A stretch of 64,000 nucleotides of DNA from Hyperoodon ampullatus. Taxonomy: Eukaryota > Chordata > Mammalia > Artiodactyla > Ziphiidae. Made by a program: the position numbers and the translations under genes. Under the pieces are notes generated by a model. That model was not told the origin of the DNA and searched no databases. It worked only from the letters and a program-made list of their open reading frames with translations. The DNA lies in contig OX457061.1 in the NCBI GenBank assembly GCA_949752795.1, positions 36,364,338 through 36,428,337 of the forward strand, read 5' to 3'. This document shows positions 50,301-53,419 of this stretch, in pieces. Each line of letters begins with the position of its first letter. Positions within the stretch are counted from its first letter, which is position 1.

Positions 50301-52067
50301 AGAATGGAATTTCTCCACTTGAATGGTAACAGAACATTAAGAATAATTGTATGATAGACGTGAATAATATACAACTGAACATATAAAGTAGATGGTTAGA
50401 GATGAATGATTTTCTACAAAAGATAAAATACAAGGAAACATAAAACTCCTAAGTAAATAAGTTAAAAAAAAAAAAACCAACCCTATTGAAAATACTCAGC
50501 CTAGAAGCCTGGACTAATGCAAAAACTTCCTTCTGTTTACTCTCCTTTTCTCCACTGCAAGTCTTTCTCCACCCCACAGCCAGAATGATTATGTCACTAC
50601 CACCAATACCCTTTCAAATGGCTGCCGCTGGAATCCCCATGCCTGAACTCCTATCACTCTTCCTCTGGTGCACAGGGTGCATCTCTGTGGGCTTCTTCAG
50701 GTCCCTGAAGGTTTTACACTCAGTTCCAGCTCAGAATCCCTACACAGGGCCTTCTCTGCCTTTAGTGGTCTCCCCATCTCTATGCCTGGCTACTTCCTAC
50801 ACACCTCCGTTACACCCTATACTTAATTTAAATCAAGTCCCCAAATATATTCTTTCATACAATCCTTTGTCATCTTAGCATTTATTGCCATTTTAACTCT
50901 ATACTCTTTGCCTTATTGTTTAATACTCATCTCCCCAAGTAGACGTTTCTTTCCTTCACCAACGTATCCCTAACACCTGGCATATAGAAGGTACCCAGTA
51001 AATATTTGCCAAATAAATGATGAGACTGATGAAGCTAAATAAGGAAACAGAAACCAACACATGAAGGCCTTTTATACCTAGTTATTCTTAGGGTAAGAAA
51101 AGGCCATAGAAGAGTTTTAAATAGGAGAATGACGTGATCAAACACGTTATCTATCTTAGCAAAGCAGTATTAACAACAGGCGTGTCAAATACATGACAAG
51201 AATGCCCTATTCCTTACTGTAAACATAACAGACATTCTTAAAGATACTCTTTCTCCACTGAACTCAAATCAGGCCTCAGAATCCCTCTCAGGGCAGACCT
51301 CTGGGAAGGTCACTGCCAATCAATTACAGTGGCTCAAGGACTGAAACCTGATGATAGCTCAAAAACCCAAAGGTCTAGTATAAATACACAAGAAGACAAA
51401 TGAATTATTTTAAAGGTGAAGCGTCCAAGTGTTCCATGTAGAACATTAGGTTAAGAAAGAAAATCTCGATGTGACAGTTACCCAGCTTTTACTAATAGTT
51501 CTTCAAAAAATTCTAAAACAGGAGCTGTATAACAGTATCTTGCTTTTAAAAACTTTTTTTTTGCTTACTTTTAATTAAGGCCATATTCACAGTCAGCCAA
51601 TGATTAAAGAATGTTTTTGACCCATTACCACCTGACTTTCATATTGGACTCAAGGGCATAGATTTTAAATCAGACCTCCATACATTCCAGAATAATTATC
51701 TCAATTATGTCATCCAGTACTGATGCCAAGTATACAGCTGGAGCTAAATGCAGCTGTGCTAAGCATACAAAAGGTACTTTTAAATCATGGAAGCTGGTCC
51801 TAGACTTACTGTCCATTTTGAAAAGCTTAATTGGGATCATGAAGCTAGATTTCAATAATGGGAACAGGAAACTCACTTCATAAAATACATCCATTTATTC
51901 ACTATTTAATTCCCCCAACTGTCCCAGCATGCTTACCTTTTTACGTACACCTTCTTGGGTGCTGGACAGCTTGAGCAAAACAGGAGGAAGGAATTTAGAT
52001 ATAATATTCTGTAATTGTTCATCTGTTTCAGCATGGCCAAGTCGTAAAAAGACTCGTTCAAGCTGAT
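2196..52067 (-). CDS. ECPAS: ECPAS (ECM29), proteasome adaptor and scaffold; 29 internal exons, both ends outside the window
   Basis: This spliced coding region runs from high to low coordinates. Known of the family: ECPAS/Ecm29 is a very large alpha-solenoid protein of HEAT-like repeats that binds the 26S proteasome, bridges the core and regulatory particles, takes part in proteasome quality control, and links proteasomes to endosomes, ER and centrosomes. Seen here: 29 exons with flanking AG acceptors and GT donors (two GC donors) join without a frameshift or stop into 1,142 residues, counting the split first codon as residue 1. Recognisable stretches include [56 protein letters not shown] and [19 protein letters not shown]. 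The N-terminal part matches the conserved Ecm29 domain (Pfam family Proteasome component Ecm29). A Ser/Gly/Pro-rich loop lies near residues 178-208 and a poly-Ser stretch near 629-634. The initiator Met is upstream of w1, which contains no Met, and the last third of the protein lies beyond position 1. No disruption is seen, so the gene looks intact. Confidence 0.97.
2632..2749 (-). CDS. ECPAS: ECPAS exon w28 (residues 1047-1086)
   Basis: Exon of 118 nt after tttcaag, donor AGGAAG/gtaagt. It encodes [18 protein letters not shown] through HHAMWNSRK. Confidence 0.97.
3230..3885 (+). mobile_element. Possible worn LTR (endogenous retrovirus-like)
   Basis: A GC-richer block with an AATAAA at about 3810 followed by ctcagtctgctcccccagga and aacccaatctta. 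This resembles the 3' end of old mammalian LTRs. It contains a 118-codon open frame (3263-3619) with no recognised similarity. The family is not assigned and the boundaries are estimates. Confidence 0.35.
4011..4076 (-). CDS. ECPAS: ECPAS exon w27 (residues 1025-1046, part of 1047)
   Basis: Exon of 66 nt after catttag, donor GATGG/gtaagt. It encodes [18 protein letters not shown] then TPD plus GG of a Gly codon. No Met-initiated frame marks it; it was placed by continuity and family sequence. Confidence 0.95.
4077..4755 (-). other. Intron w26-w27, nothing recognised
   Basis: AT-rich intron of 679 bp with no repeat or exon that I can identify. Confidence 0.7.
4756..4870 (-). CDS. ECPAS: ECPAS exon w26 (residues 987-1024, part of 1025)
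   Basis: Exon of 115 nt after gtgtag, donor AAAAG/gtacag. It encodes [18 protein letters not shown] through VETLMTGK plus AG of an Arg codon. Confidence 0.97.
4871..5573 (-). other. Intron w25-w26, nothing recognised
   Basis: AT-rich intron of 703 bp. Short runs of aataaat near 5430 are the only simple sequence. Confidence 0.7.
5574..5628 (-). CDS. ECPAS: ECPAS exon w25 (residues 969-986, part of 987)
   Basis: Exon of 55 nt after tctttcag, donor GATG/gtaagt. It encodes [18 protein letters not shown] plus G of a Glu codon. It was found by frame continuity between w24 and w26. Confidence 0.95.
5629..6063 (-). other. Intron w24-w25, nothing recognised
   Basis: Intron of 435 bp without a recognisable repeat. 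Confidence 0.7.
6064..6209 (-). CDS. ECPAS: ECPAS exon w24 (residues 920-968)
   Basis: Exon of 146 nt after cctttag, donor GTGAAG/gtaagc. It encodes [18 protein letters not shown] through [19 protein letters not shown] to THEEVK, a typical HEAT-like helix pair. Confidence 0.97.
6690..6766 (-). mobile_element. L1 3' end fragment, antisense
   Basis: tttttattggagcacagtta then atttacaatgttgtattcg is the reverse complement of the cetartiodactyl L1 3' terminus. Confidence 0.7.
6935..7025 (+). repeat. Old interspersed repeat, probably DNA-transposon derived
   Basis: ttcctcaaccttggcattac followed by gccatcctgtgccctgtagg and atgttcacagcat resembles a common worn mammalian DNA-element family whose name I cannot fix. 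Confidence 0.45.
7498..7621 (-). CDS. ECPAS: ECPAS exon w23 (residues 879-919, part of 920)
   Basis: Exon of 124 nt after cattgcag. It encodes [18 protein letters not shown] through [10 protein letters not shown] plus G of a Gly codon. The donor CTGCCG/gtacca is weak beyond the GT, but w24 (GAGCTAAAGTTAATG, Gly-Ala-Lys-Val) joins in frame only there. Confidence 0.95.
7915..8150 (+). repeat. MIR-like SINE
   Basis: Worn match to the MIR core: tactttgtcatttgtaacatg-type central segment and gggattaaatgaggctaatg toward the 3' side. Confidence 0.6.
8930..9035 (+). mobile_element. L1 3' end fragment
   Basis: Ends in tttgaaattttccataataa and an A-rich tail, the usual terminus of old L1M subfamilies. 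Confidence 0.65.
10169..10508 (+). mobile_element. CHR-type SINE, long form
   Basis: Starts gggcttccctggtggcgcag, has the Pol III B-box-like gggttcgagccc, then the long-form body with repeated cacaactactgagcc units and a gacccaacacagcc end, followed by (AAAT)n and A-run. Flanking repeats (aatgacgagaa, aatcatgagaa) are imperfect, suggesting age. Confidence 0.92.
10711..10812 (-). CDS. ECPAS: ECPAS exon w22 (residues 845-878)
   Basis: Exon of 102 nt (34 codons, phase 0) after tcttccag, donor GTGGAG/gtattt. It encodes [18 protein letters not shown] through [10 protein letters not shown]. Confidence 0.96.
11093..11335 (+). repeat. MIR SINE
   Basis: Well-preserved MIR core: ctgtgtgacctcaggcaagt, tacttcacctctctgtgacg, and a 3' tail with gcacttagca-like and caagtgctcaacaatgg segments. 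Confidence 0.85.
11985..12157 (-). CDS. ECPAS: ECPAS exon w21 (residues 787-844), GC donor
   Basis: Exon of 173 nt after tttacag. It encodes [18 protein letters not shown] through [11 protein letters not shown]. The frame and the next exon (MKERAIQ) fix the boundary at AATAAG, so the intron begins gcaagt instead of gtaagt. This is the usual context of a functional GC-AG intron. Confidence 0.96.
12158..12602 (-). other. Intron w20-w21, nothing recognised
   Basis: AT-rich intron of 445 bp with no repeat that I recognise. Confidence 0.7.
12603..12765 (-). CDS. ECPAS: ECPAS exon w20 (residues 733-786, part of 787)
   Basis: Exon of 163 nt after aaatccag, donor CTATCG/gtaatt. It encodes [18 protein letters not shown], a basic patch AKKKMKM, then [12 protein letters not shown] plus G of a Gly codon. 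Confidence 0.96.
12766..13578 (-). other. Intron w19-w20, at most a MIR trace
   Basis: Intron of 813 bp. Around 13355-13500, gcacttaaaacaatgcctat and catttaatctttacaatcat hint at a worn MIR. Otherwise nothing is seen. Confidence 0.5.
13579..13713 (-). CDS. ECPAS: ECPAS exon w19 (residues 688-732)
   Basis: Exon of 135 nt (45 codons, phase 0) after ccgctcag, donor AGTCAT/gtatgt. It encodes [18 protein letters not shown] through [10 protein letters not shown]. Confidence 0.96.
13945..14443 (+). mobile_element. Non-autonomous DNA transposon remnant (hAT-like), split by a SINE
   Basis: The halves aggtgagcatgtgttttctg to about 14100 and gcttgcagcccatacaaaac to ttaatgacccctg match the two ends of a widespread mammalian DNA element whose consensus ends are short inverted repeats. 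The SINE at 14147-14355 sits inside. A reverse-oriented copy of the same family lies at 31240-31560. Confidence 0.65.
14147..14355 (+). mobile_element. CHR-type SINE, short form
   Basis: Starts gggcttccttggtggcgcag and ends ggctcacgtaccgcag with a poly-A tail. The perfect target duplication aaaaatgtaaacag precedes the body and follows the tail. Confidence 0.96.
14786..14994 (-). mobile_element. CHR-type SINE, short form, reverse
   Basis: Begins with a T17 run then gcggtacgcgggcctctcac and ends ccaccagggaagccc. The flanks agtatcttgc (14777-14785, 14995-15004) are the target duplication. This copy is sense relative to ECPAS. Confidence 0.96.
15055..15660 (+). mobile_element. Old L1 3' region
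   Basis: Degenerate ORF2 C-terminus/3' UTR with ggtgggagtgtgaattggaa, ttccacttctggggaatcta and caatgaagttgttaaaacaa, typical of L1M-type elements. Confidence 0.7.
15881..15972 (-). CDS. ECPAS: ECPAS exon w18 (residues 657-687)
   Basis: Exon of 92 nt after tatttag, donor ATAAAG/gtatat. It encodes [18 protein letters not shown] through DKTEWIK. Confidence 0.97.
15973..16406 (-). other. Intron w17-w18, nothing recognised
   Basis: Unique-looking AT-rich intron of 434 bp. Confidence 0.7.
16407..16632 (-). CDS. ECPAS: ECPAS exon w17 (residues 582-656, part of 657), poly-Ser
   Basis: Largest exon placed, 226 nt, after gtctgtag, donor TTGGAG/gtagga. It encodes [18 protein letters not shown] through a five-serine run ([15 protein letters not shown]) to [10 protein letters not shown] plus one base of a Gly codon. 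Two SINEs sit immediately upstream of its acceptor; the nearer one starts 56 bp away at 16688. Confidence 0.97.
16688..16896 (+). mobile_element. CHR-type SINE, short form, copy 1 of a same-site pair
   Basis: Full short-form body ending cacgtaccgc and about 16-22 A. It is flanked by aaaaaatcaaggcagg at 16672-16687 and 16897-16912. It starts 56 bp upstream of the w17 acceptor, antisense to the gene. Confidence 0.96.
16913..17122 (+). mobile_element. CHR-type SINE, short form, copy 2 of a same-site pair
   Basis: Second, sequence-distinct short-form copy (gagcccgcctgccgacgcag at its 5' part). It is flanked by the same aaaaaatcaaggcagg at 16897-16912 and 17123-17138, so two insertions used one target. 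Confidence 0.96.
17139..18087 (-). other. Rest of intron w16-w17
   Basis: Only a short TG-rich patch (tgtgtgtatgtatgtgagag, near 17391) stands out. No other repeat is recognised. Confidence 0.65.
18088..18168 (-). CDS. ECPAS: ECPAS exon w16 (residues 555-581)
   Basis: Exon of 81 nt (27 codons, phase 0) after ttattag, donor GGAGAG/gtagga. It encodes [18 protein letters not shown] then PFNPAAFGE. Confidence 0.96.
18388..18595 (+). mobile_element. CHR-type SINE, short form
   Basis: Starts gggtttccctggtggtgcag and ends gcccgcgtaccgc plus an A-run. Flanked by aataaacct on both sides, with a third copy near 18699-18709. Confidence 0.95.
18608..18698 (+). mobile_element. Probable truncated L1 tail
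   Basis: Begins ataaatcaactatactttaa, the cetartiodactyl L1 3' terminus, then an A-rich tail, and is bracketed by two copies of gaataaacct. It reads as a severely 5'-truncated L1 insertion. Confidence 0.5.
19255..19560 (+). mobile_element. L1 3' end
   Basis: Contains cttatggttaccaggaggga, ctactgtatagcacagggaa and ctgattcactctgctgtaca, ending caactatactccaataaaaa and (ATA)n, the cetartiodactyl L1 3' UTR. Confidence 0.9.
19818..19941 (-). CDS. ECPAS: ECPAS exon w15 (residues 513-554)
   Basis: Exon of 124 nt after ctgaaag, donor GAAAAG/gtatgg. It encodes [18 protein letters not shown] through MVYYIQEK. Confidence 0.97.
19942..20340 (-). other. Intron w14-w15, nothing recognised
   Basis: Intron of 399 bp, AT-rich, no repeat identified. 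Confidence 0.7.
20341..20444 (-). CDS. ECPAS: ECPAS exon w14 (residues 479-512, part of 513)
   Basis: Exon of 104 nt after caaatag, donor GATCC/gtaagt. It encodes [18 protein letters not shown] through LLLLAAGD plus CC of a Pro codon. Confidence 0.96.
20467..20500 (+). repeat. Short (CA)n followed by an A-run
   Basis: About nine CA units then A12, some 20 bp upstream of the w14 acceptor on the gene strand. Confidence 0.85.
20501..21848 (-). other. Part of intron w13-w14, nothing recognised
   Basis: AT-rich sequence, 1.3 kb, with no exon and no repeat that I can name. Confidence 0.6.
21849..22052 (+). mobile_element. CHR-type SINE, short form
   Basis: Starts gggcttccctggtggcgccg and ends ggcctgcgtaccg with A and AATA tail. 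Flanks aaaattctcctgca and aaaatttctcctgca form the target duplication. Confidence 0.95.
22486..22831 (+). mobile_element. CHR-type SINE, long form
   Basis: Starts ggacttccctggtggcgcgg and contains the long-form actactgagcc repeats, ending gacccaatgcacccataaat and an A-run. It ends about 80 bp from exon w13. Confidence 0.93.
22911..23033 (-). CDS. ECPAS: ECPAS exon w13 (residues 438-478)
   Basis: Exon of 123 nt (41 codons, phase 0) after ttcatag, donor ATAAAG/gtaggt. It encodes [18 protein letters not shown] through LVASYLIK. Confidence 0.97.
23127..23193 (-). CDS. ECPAS: ECPAS exon w12 (residues 415-437)
   Basis: Exon of 67 nt after tcttacag, donor TGTAAG/gtaggg. It encodes [20 protein letters not shown] then CK. 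The intron to w13 is only 93 bp. Confidence 0.97.
23194..24216 (-). other. Intron w11-w12, nothing recognised
   Basis: Intron of 1,023 bp without an identified repeat. Confidence 0.65.
24217..24266 (-). CDS. ECPAS: ECPAS exon w11 (residues 399-414, part of 415)
   Basis: Smallest exon placed, 50 nt, after atttcaag, donor TCCAG/gtgagt. It encodes [16 protein letters not shown] plus AG of a Ser codon. It has no Met-initiated frame of its own and was placed by frame continuity between w10 and w12 and by the family sequence. Confidence 0.94.
24267..25200 (-). other. 5' part of intron w10-w11 region, nothing recognised
   Basis: No exon or clear repeat. Short open frames on both strands at 24486-24717 overlap each other and lack support. 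Confidence 0.6.
25240..25445 (+). repeat. MIR-family SINE
   Basis: tctcatttaatcttcacaat then cctcatttttctgataaaga and gaatttaagtaactcaccaa follow the MIR 3' half. Confidence 0.75.
25680..25935 (-). mobile_element. L1 3' end, antisense
   Basis: Reverse complement of the cetartiodactyl L1 terminus (atctttattggagtataatt, acaaagtgaatcagctatat). A 19-bp piece with gcttgtgctatgtggct is duplicated in tandem near 25850-25885. Confidence 0.9.
26351..26429 (-). CDS. ECPAS: ECPAS exon w10 (residues 372-398)
   Basis: Exon of 79 nt after tcaaaaag, donor AAAGAA/gtaagt. It encodes [18 protein letters not shown] through LINEYKE and is separated from w9 by a 229-bp intron. Confidence 0.96.
26659..26744 (-). 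CDS. ECPAS: ECPAS exon w9 (residues 344-371, part of 372)
   Basis: Exon of 86 nt after ttcatag, donor GTAAC/gtaagt. It encodes [18 protein letters not shown] through FVHHICV plus AC of a Thr codon. A young SINE starts about 38 bp upstream of the acceptor, at 26783. Confidence 0.96.
26783..27000 (+). mobile_element. CHR-type SINE, short form, young subfamily
   Basis: Starts gggcctccctggtggcgcag and carries diagnostic gatacggg, catatgcc and tgcgcatccgg. The 17-bp target duplication aagaataccaattaaca (26766-26782, 27001-27017) is perfect and the A-tail long. Nearly identical to the copy at 50050. Confidence 0.97.
28010..28110 (+). repeat. MIR-like fragment
   Basis: cagtctttacaacattgcta then catccattttacag is the central MIR signature. 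Confidence 0.55.
28655..28745. repeat. AT-rich, largely self-complementary tract
   Basis: About 90 bp of nearly pure A/T with many TATA and ATAT units and internal palindromes. Confidence 0.9.
28921..29040 (-). CDS. ECPAS: ECPAS exon w8 (residues 304-343)
   Basis: Exon of 120 nt (40 codons, phase 0) after ttcaacag, donor ATTCAG/gtaact. It encodes [18 protein letters not shown] through [10 protein letters not shown]. Confidence 0.97.
29120..29990 (+). mobile_element. DNA transposon remnant, probably hAT superfamily
   Basis: Opens with ggtcgctcaaacttttgttt and aggatccctttatactctta, then gaagagcttttgtttatact. This is the well-known start of a non-autonomous mammalian element, and the similarity continues with tgaaaccatatcaagggaac. 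The family name and the 3' end are uncertain. Confidence 0.6.
30033..30370 (-). mobile_element. CHR-type SINE, long form, reverse
   Basis: Reverse-complement long form from atttatttttggctgtgttg to ccaccagggaagccc, one of four SINEs in the sense orientation of ECPAS. Confidence 0.93.
30371..31075 (-). mobile_element. L1 fragment covering the ORF2 C-terminal part, antisense
   Basis: The minus strand reads, with frame breaks, [18 protein letters not shown] and [10 protein letters not shown] through [17 protein letters not shown], the C-terminal region of L1 ORF2p. It is 5'-truncated and defective, with a SINE at its lower-coordinate edge. Confidence 0.93.
31240..31560 (-). mobile_element. Non-autonomous DNA transposon remnant (hAT-like)
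   Basis: Contains gggtcaacaaactacagtcc, ggccaaatctggcctaccat and ctatggctgctttcatgcta. Same family as 13945-14443, opposite orientation. Confidence 0.65.
31799..31880 (-). CDS. ECPAS: ECPAS exon w7 (residues 276-303)
   Basis: Exon of 82 nt after tctgtag, donor AAAGAG/gtaggt. It encodes [18 protein letters not shown] through GDIPLKTKE, matching the Ecm29 domain. Confidence 0.97.
31881..33030 (-). other. Part of intron w6-w7, nothing recognised
   Basis: No exon. No repeat that I can name with confidence. Confidence 0.55.
33030..34220 (-). mobile_element. Old L1-type sequence, antisense, interrupted
   Basis: aaattccttataatctgcac, tatataatattccatatagg and taggttaaattcccagaaga resemble antisense L1 3' UTR sequence. 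The plus-strand L1 piece at 33420-33740 lies within it. Confidence 0.5.
33420..33740 (+). mobile_element. L1 ORF2 3'-terminal fragment
   Basis: The plus strand encodes an L1 ORF2p C-terminal piece, including [20 protein letters not shown] and [13 protein letters not shown]. Nucleotide motifs caatcccactgctgggcata and atgaatggataaagaagatg agree. Confidence 0.9.
34834..34973 (-). CDS. ECPAS: ECPAS exon w6 (residues 230-275, part of 276)
   Basis: Exon of 140 nt after tctacag, donor CAAAG/gtaaac. It encodes [18 protein letters not shown] through ADLELKSKQ plus AG of a Ser codon completed in w7. Helical, HEAT-like. Confidence 0.97.
35085..35300 (+). repeat. MIR-family SINE
   Basis: gatttcatttaaccctcaca, tctgataaggaaactgaggc and gtctcggactccaagg-type 3' segment. 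Confidence 0.8.
35958..36164 (+). mobile_element. CHR-type SINE, short form
   Basis: Starts gggcttccctggtggtgcag and ends gcccgcgtaccgc plus A15. The perfect 14-bp target duplication agtgtgcaaaggaa is at 35944-35957 and 36166-36179. Confidence 0.97.
36735..36945 (+). repeat. MIR SINE
   Basis: acctagattcaaagcctact, ggttgctgtgaggattaaat, gagataatgtattcaaagta and agtgcctgtcacatag follow the MIR consensus. Confidence 0.85.
36946..37819 (-). other. Part of intron w5-w6, nothing recognised
   Basis: No exon and no named repeat. A 77-codon open frame at 37262-37495 has no support. Confidence 0.6.
37820..37988 (-). CDS. ECPAS: ECPAS exon w5 (residues 174-229), Ser/Gly/Pro-rich loop
   Basis: Exon of 169 nt after tttccag, donor GAACAG/gtatca. 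It begins [14 protein letters not shown], passes through a low-complexity Ser-Gly stretch and IPQPPPG, then returns to conserved sequence [19 protein letters not shown]. The low-complexity part is probably a disordered loop between helical repeats (inference from composition). Confidence 0.97.
38457..38812 (+). mobile_element. CHR-type SINE, long form
   Basis: Starts gggcccccctggtggcgcag and ends gacccaacgcagccaaaaat plus an AT/A tail. Flanks agaaaacccattga and agaaaacacactga are a worn target duplication. Confidence 0.92.
40225..40257 (+). repeat. Short CTTT/CTTC microsatellite
   Basis: Pure pyrimidine tract ttttctttctttccttcttc and onwards. It falls inside a long minus-strand open frame that is not a gene. 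Confidence 0.85.
40427..40630 (+). mobile_element. CHR-type SINE, short form
   Basis: Starts gggcttccctggtggcgcag. The perfect duplication aaaaatcaggaaact lies before the body (40411-40425) and after the A-tail (from about 40628). Confidence 0.97.
41135..41284 (-). CDS. ECPAS: ECPAS exon w4 (residues 123-173)
   Basis: Exon of 150 nt after ttttttcag. It completes the split Ser and reads [18 protein letters not shown] through LDVLLMPYG, ending in a split Gly (GG/gtaagt). The 840-bp and 1,137-bp introns upstream are short compared with the 8.4 kb one between w1 and w2. Confidence 0.97.
41285..42421 (-). other. Intron w3-w4, nothing recognised
   Basis: AT-rich intron of 1,137 bp without an identifiable repeat. 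Confidence 0.65.
42422..42540 (-). CDS. ECPAS: ECPAS exon w3 (residues 84-122, part of 123)
   Basis: Exon of 119 nt, acceptor gcattag, donor GACAG/gtatgc. It encodes [18 protein letters not shown] through GKPQPQQD plus two bases (AG) of a Ser codon completed by w4. Confidence 0.96.
42795..42882 (+). mobile_element. L1 3' end fragment
   Basis: tcacattgtacactttaaat and gttatgcctcaataaagctg are the terminus of an L1M-type 3' UTR. Confidence 0.8.
43381..43497 (-). CDS. ECPAS: ECPAS exon w2 (residues 45-83)
   Basis: Exon of 117 nt (39 codons, phase 0 at both ends), acceptor ttttag, donor ACA/gtgagt. It encodes [18 protein letters not shown] through DPAAVSFVT, helical HEAT-like sequence of the N-terminal Ecm29 domain. 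Reading past the donor leaves the family sequence at once. Confidence 0.97.
43810..44165 (+). mobile_element. MLT1-type MaLR solo LTR
   Basis: Contains gactgaatgtctgtgtctcc, ccaaaattcacgctttaaag, cagcctccaacactgcgaga and ggtatactgttatagcagcc, in the order of MLT1 LTRs. No internal retroviral sequence adjoins it. Confidence 0.85.
43912..43942 (+). repeat. G-run cluster (possible G-quadruplex)
   Basis: Two G6 runs and three GGG runs occur within 31 bp, inside the MLT1 LTR. The run is C-rich in the ECPAS transcript. Confidence 0.7.
44925..45115 (+). repeat. MIR-family SINE
   Basis: catttactgagcagtttcca, ccttatctcatctgattctc, gtgaggaagcagaggctccg and caaggttacgagccagcaag. Confidence 0.8.
45710..46245 (-). 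mobile_element. Old L1-type sequence, antisense
   Basis: taattgaagtataacatata, ttcacaaagtaaacacacct, aataatgctatgaacgttct and ctaatttacactcccaccag are antisense L1 3' landmarks. Confidence 0.7.
46361..46485 (+). mobile_element. tRNA-derived short SINE
   Basis: gggaattccctggcagtcca through ctaagatcccacaagccaca plus (AAAT)n. The perfect 16-bp target duplication aaaacttatttctctt lies at 46345-46360 and 46486-46501. Confidence 0.94.
46849..46956 (+). repeat. Tandem repeat, 36-bp unit, three copies
   Basis: Units begin gtctga at 46849, 46885 and 46921. The second and third copies agree almost perfectly over gtctgaccgagtatctata; the first is more diverged. Confidence 0.93.
47160..47345 (+). repeat. 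MIR SINE
   Basis: gtgacacaaagcaagttatt, taacttctctgagcctcagt and taaaatgggaataacatgag form the MIR core. Confidence 0.85.
47829..48060 (-). mobile_element. L1 3' end, antisense
   Basis: tctttattggagtataattg, aacaaagtgaatcagccaca and ccctctaggtcatcacaaag, the reverse complement of the cetartiodactyl L1 end. Confidence 0.9.
48383..48500 (+). mobile_element. L1 3' end fragment
   Basis: agctgattcactttgttata to ttatactacaataaagatgt plus an A-rich tail. Confidence 0.88.
49165..49290 (+). mobile_element. L1 3' end fragment
   Basis: gggatatgcagatatatgta, agctgattcactttgttata and ttatactccaagaaagatgt, the same terminus as 48383 and 56380. Confidence 0.88.
49735..49875 (+). repeat. MIR-like SINE
   Basis: gaagtcacttaatcattcca, agcctcagcttcatctataa and aatggaaataacacctacac. 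Confidence 0.75.
50050..50262 (+). mobile_element. CHR-type SINE, short form, young subfamily
   Basis: Shares with the 26783 copy the variants gggcctccc, gatacggg, catatgcc and tgcgcatccgg. I count about two differences over the body. The duplication aaaaagcaaacct flanks it and the A-tail is about 24 long. Confidence 0.97.
50930..51025 (+). repeat. L2-like fragment
   Basis: cctaacacctggcatataga then aggtacccagtaaatatttg, the classic worn LINE2 3' signature. Confidence 0.5.
51937..52067 (-). CDS. ECPAS: ECPAS exon w1 (residues 1-44)
   Basis: Exon of 131 nt that starts after ttgtag with the last two bases of a split codon (xAT) and reads [18 protein letters not shown] through STQEGVRKK. The donor is AAAAAG/gtaagc. 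It contains no methionine, so the initiator must lie in an upstream exon, probably contributing only about ten residues. Next exon is in phase 0. Confidence 0.96.
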
Positions 52068-52759
52068 CTACAATATAAAAAGAGAAAAGGATAACTTAGC
52101 AAATCAAACAGAACTAAGACTAATCACTTTTATAGCTTAATTCTTTTTTCTATATTGCAGATCCTTCAGCCAGAACTTTAACCATAGCTAGCCCTGTATG
52201 CAGATGATTTTGACACAGCAATGAAACAACACTAAAAAGGTTTACTAGCTAATTATACTGTCTTACAACTGTCCTGGTCATTTAACCTATAGAAGAGAGG
52301 AAAACAAAGACATGGACAACAAATTTCTCTCCTATTTACAAGGTTATTCAGTTTTTCTAAAGGATGTGGATACCCAAAAAGATACAAAAGTTTTGAAGAA
52401 ATCGTCTAGACCTAGCTAGCAGAGCCATGCAGGAGAACTTTAATCAGATACCAGGGATAATATTATATCTTTGGTGAAACCATCTTACTGATGAAATTTC
52501 TTCAAAGACAGAATCACTGCCCATTACTGTTGGAATTAGCCAACCAGAATGTGAGAGACAAATTTCCACCAAGAAAGCCACTGAGAAACATATTAACACC
52601 AAAGGGATGCTCTCAGCAAAACCCAGGCAACTACGGAACAAGCAACTAACACACTCAGAGCTTCTGTCTCTTCAATCAATACATTGCAGGGGAGGGGAGA
52701 GTGCTGAGGTGAAAGGGGAACCTACCAAGGGCAAATGACTGGATACTTGATTTTTTTAA

Positions 52760-53000
52760 ATTATTGTTAATTTTTTAGGTGTTACAATGGTATTGTGGTT
52801 ATGTTTGCTTTTTAGAGGTTCTTACAAAAATTATCCCTAAGTGATTAGGGAGCATTCTAAGGAGCTGGAAATGTCCTACATCTCAATCTGAGTGATGATT
52901 ACACAGCTATATACATTTATAAAAATTCACAAGCTCTATCCTTTCATACTTTCTACTGTATCTATTATACCTTAATTTTAAAATTTAAAAATAAAAAACA
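52760..53000 (+). mobile_element. Old L1 3' end
   Basis: ggagctggaaatgtcctaca, gatgattacacagctatata and ctattataccttaattttaa, ending in an A-rich tail. A SINE is inserted directly in that tail. Confidence 0.75.
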
Positions 53001-53226
53001 GGGGCTTCCCTGGTGGCGCAGTGGTTGAGAGTCCGCCTGCAGATGCAGGGGATGCGGGTTCGTCTCCCGGTCCGGGAAGATCCCACATGCCGCGGAGCGG
53101 CTGGGCCCGTGAGCCATGGCTGCTGAGCCTGCGCGTCCAGAGCCTGTGCTCTGCAACGGGAGAGGCCACAGCAGTGAGAGGCCCGCATACCGCAAAAATA
53201 AATAAATAAATAAAAATAAAAAAATA
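53001..53226 (+). mobile_element. CHR-type SINE, short form
   Basis: Starts ggggcttccctggtggcgca and ends ggcccgcataccgc, then (AAAT)n. aaaaataaaaaaca precedes the body (52987-53000) and recurs after the tail. Confidence 0.95.
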
Positions 53227-53419
53227 AAAAATAAAAAACAAAAAAATTTACTTAAAGGAGTCCTTTTTTTCAGAGATAAAAACTAAAATATCTACAGGTG
53301 AAATAACAGTTACTTAGATTTACATCAAATAATCAGGGGTGTACTGGAAATCTGCTAAGACAGTAAATTTCAGATGTTCTCACACAAAAAAAGGCAACTG
53401 TGAGAAAAATACATCTTAA

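Noticed and set aside
50486..50878. 130-codon plus-strand frame with a Met start
   Set aside because: Intronic, low-complexity Pro/Ser/Leu composition, no similarity and no splice or promoter support.
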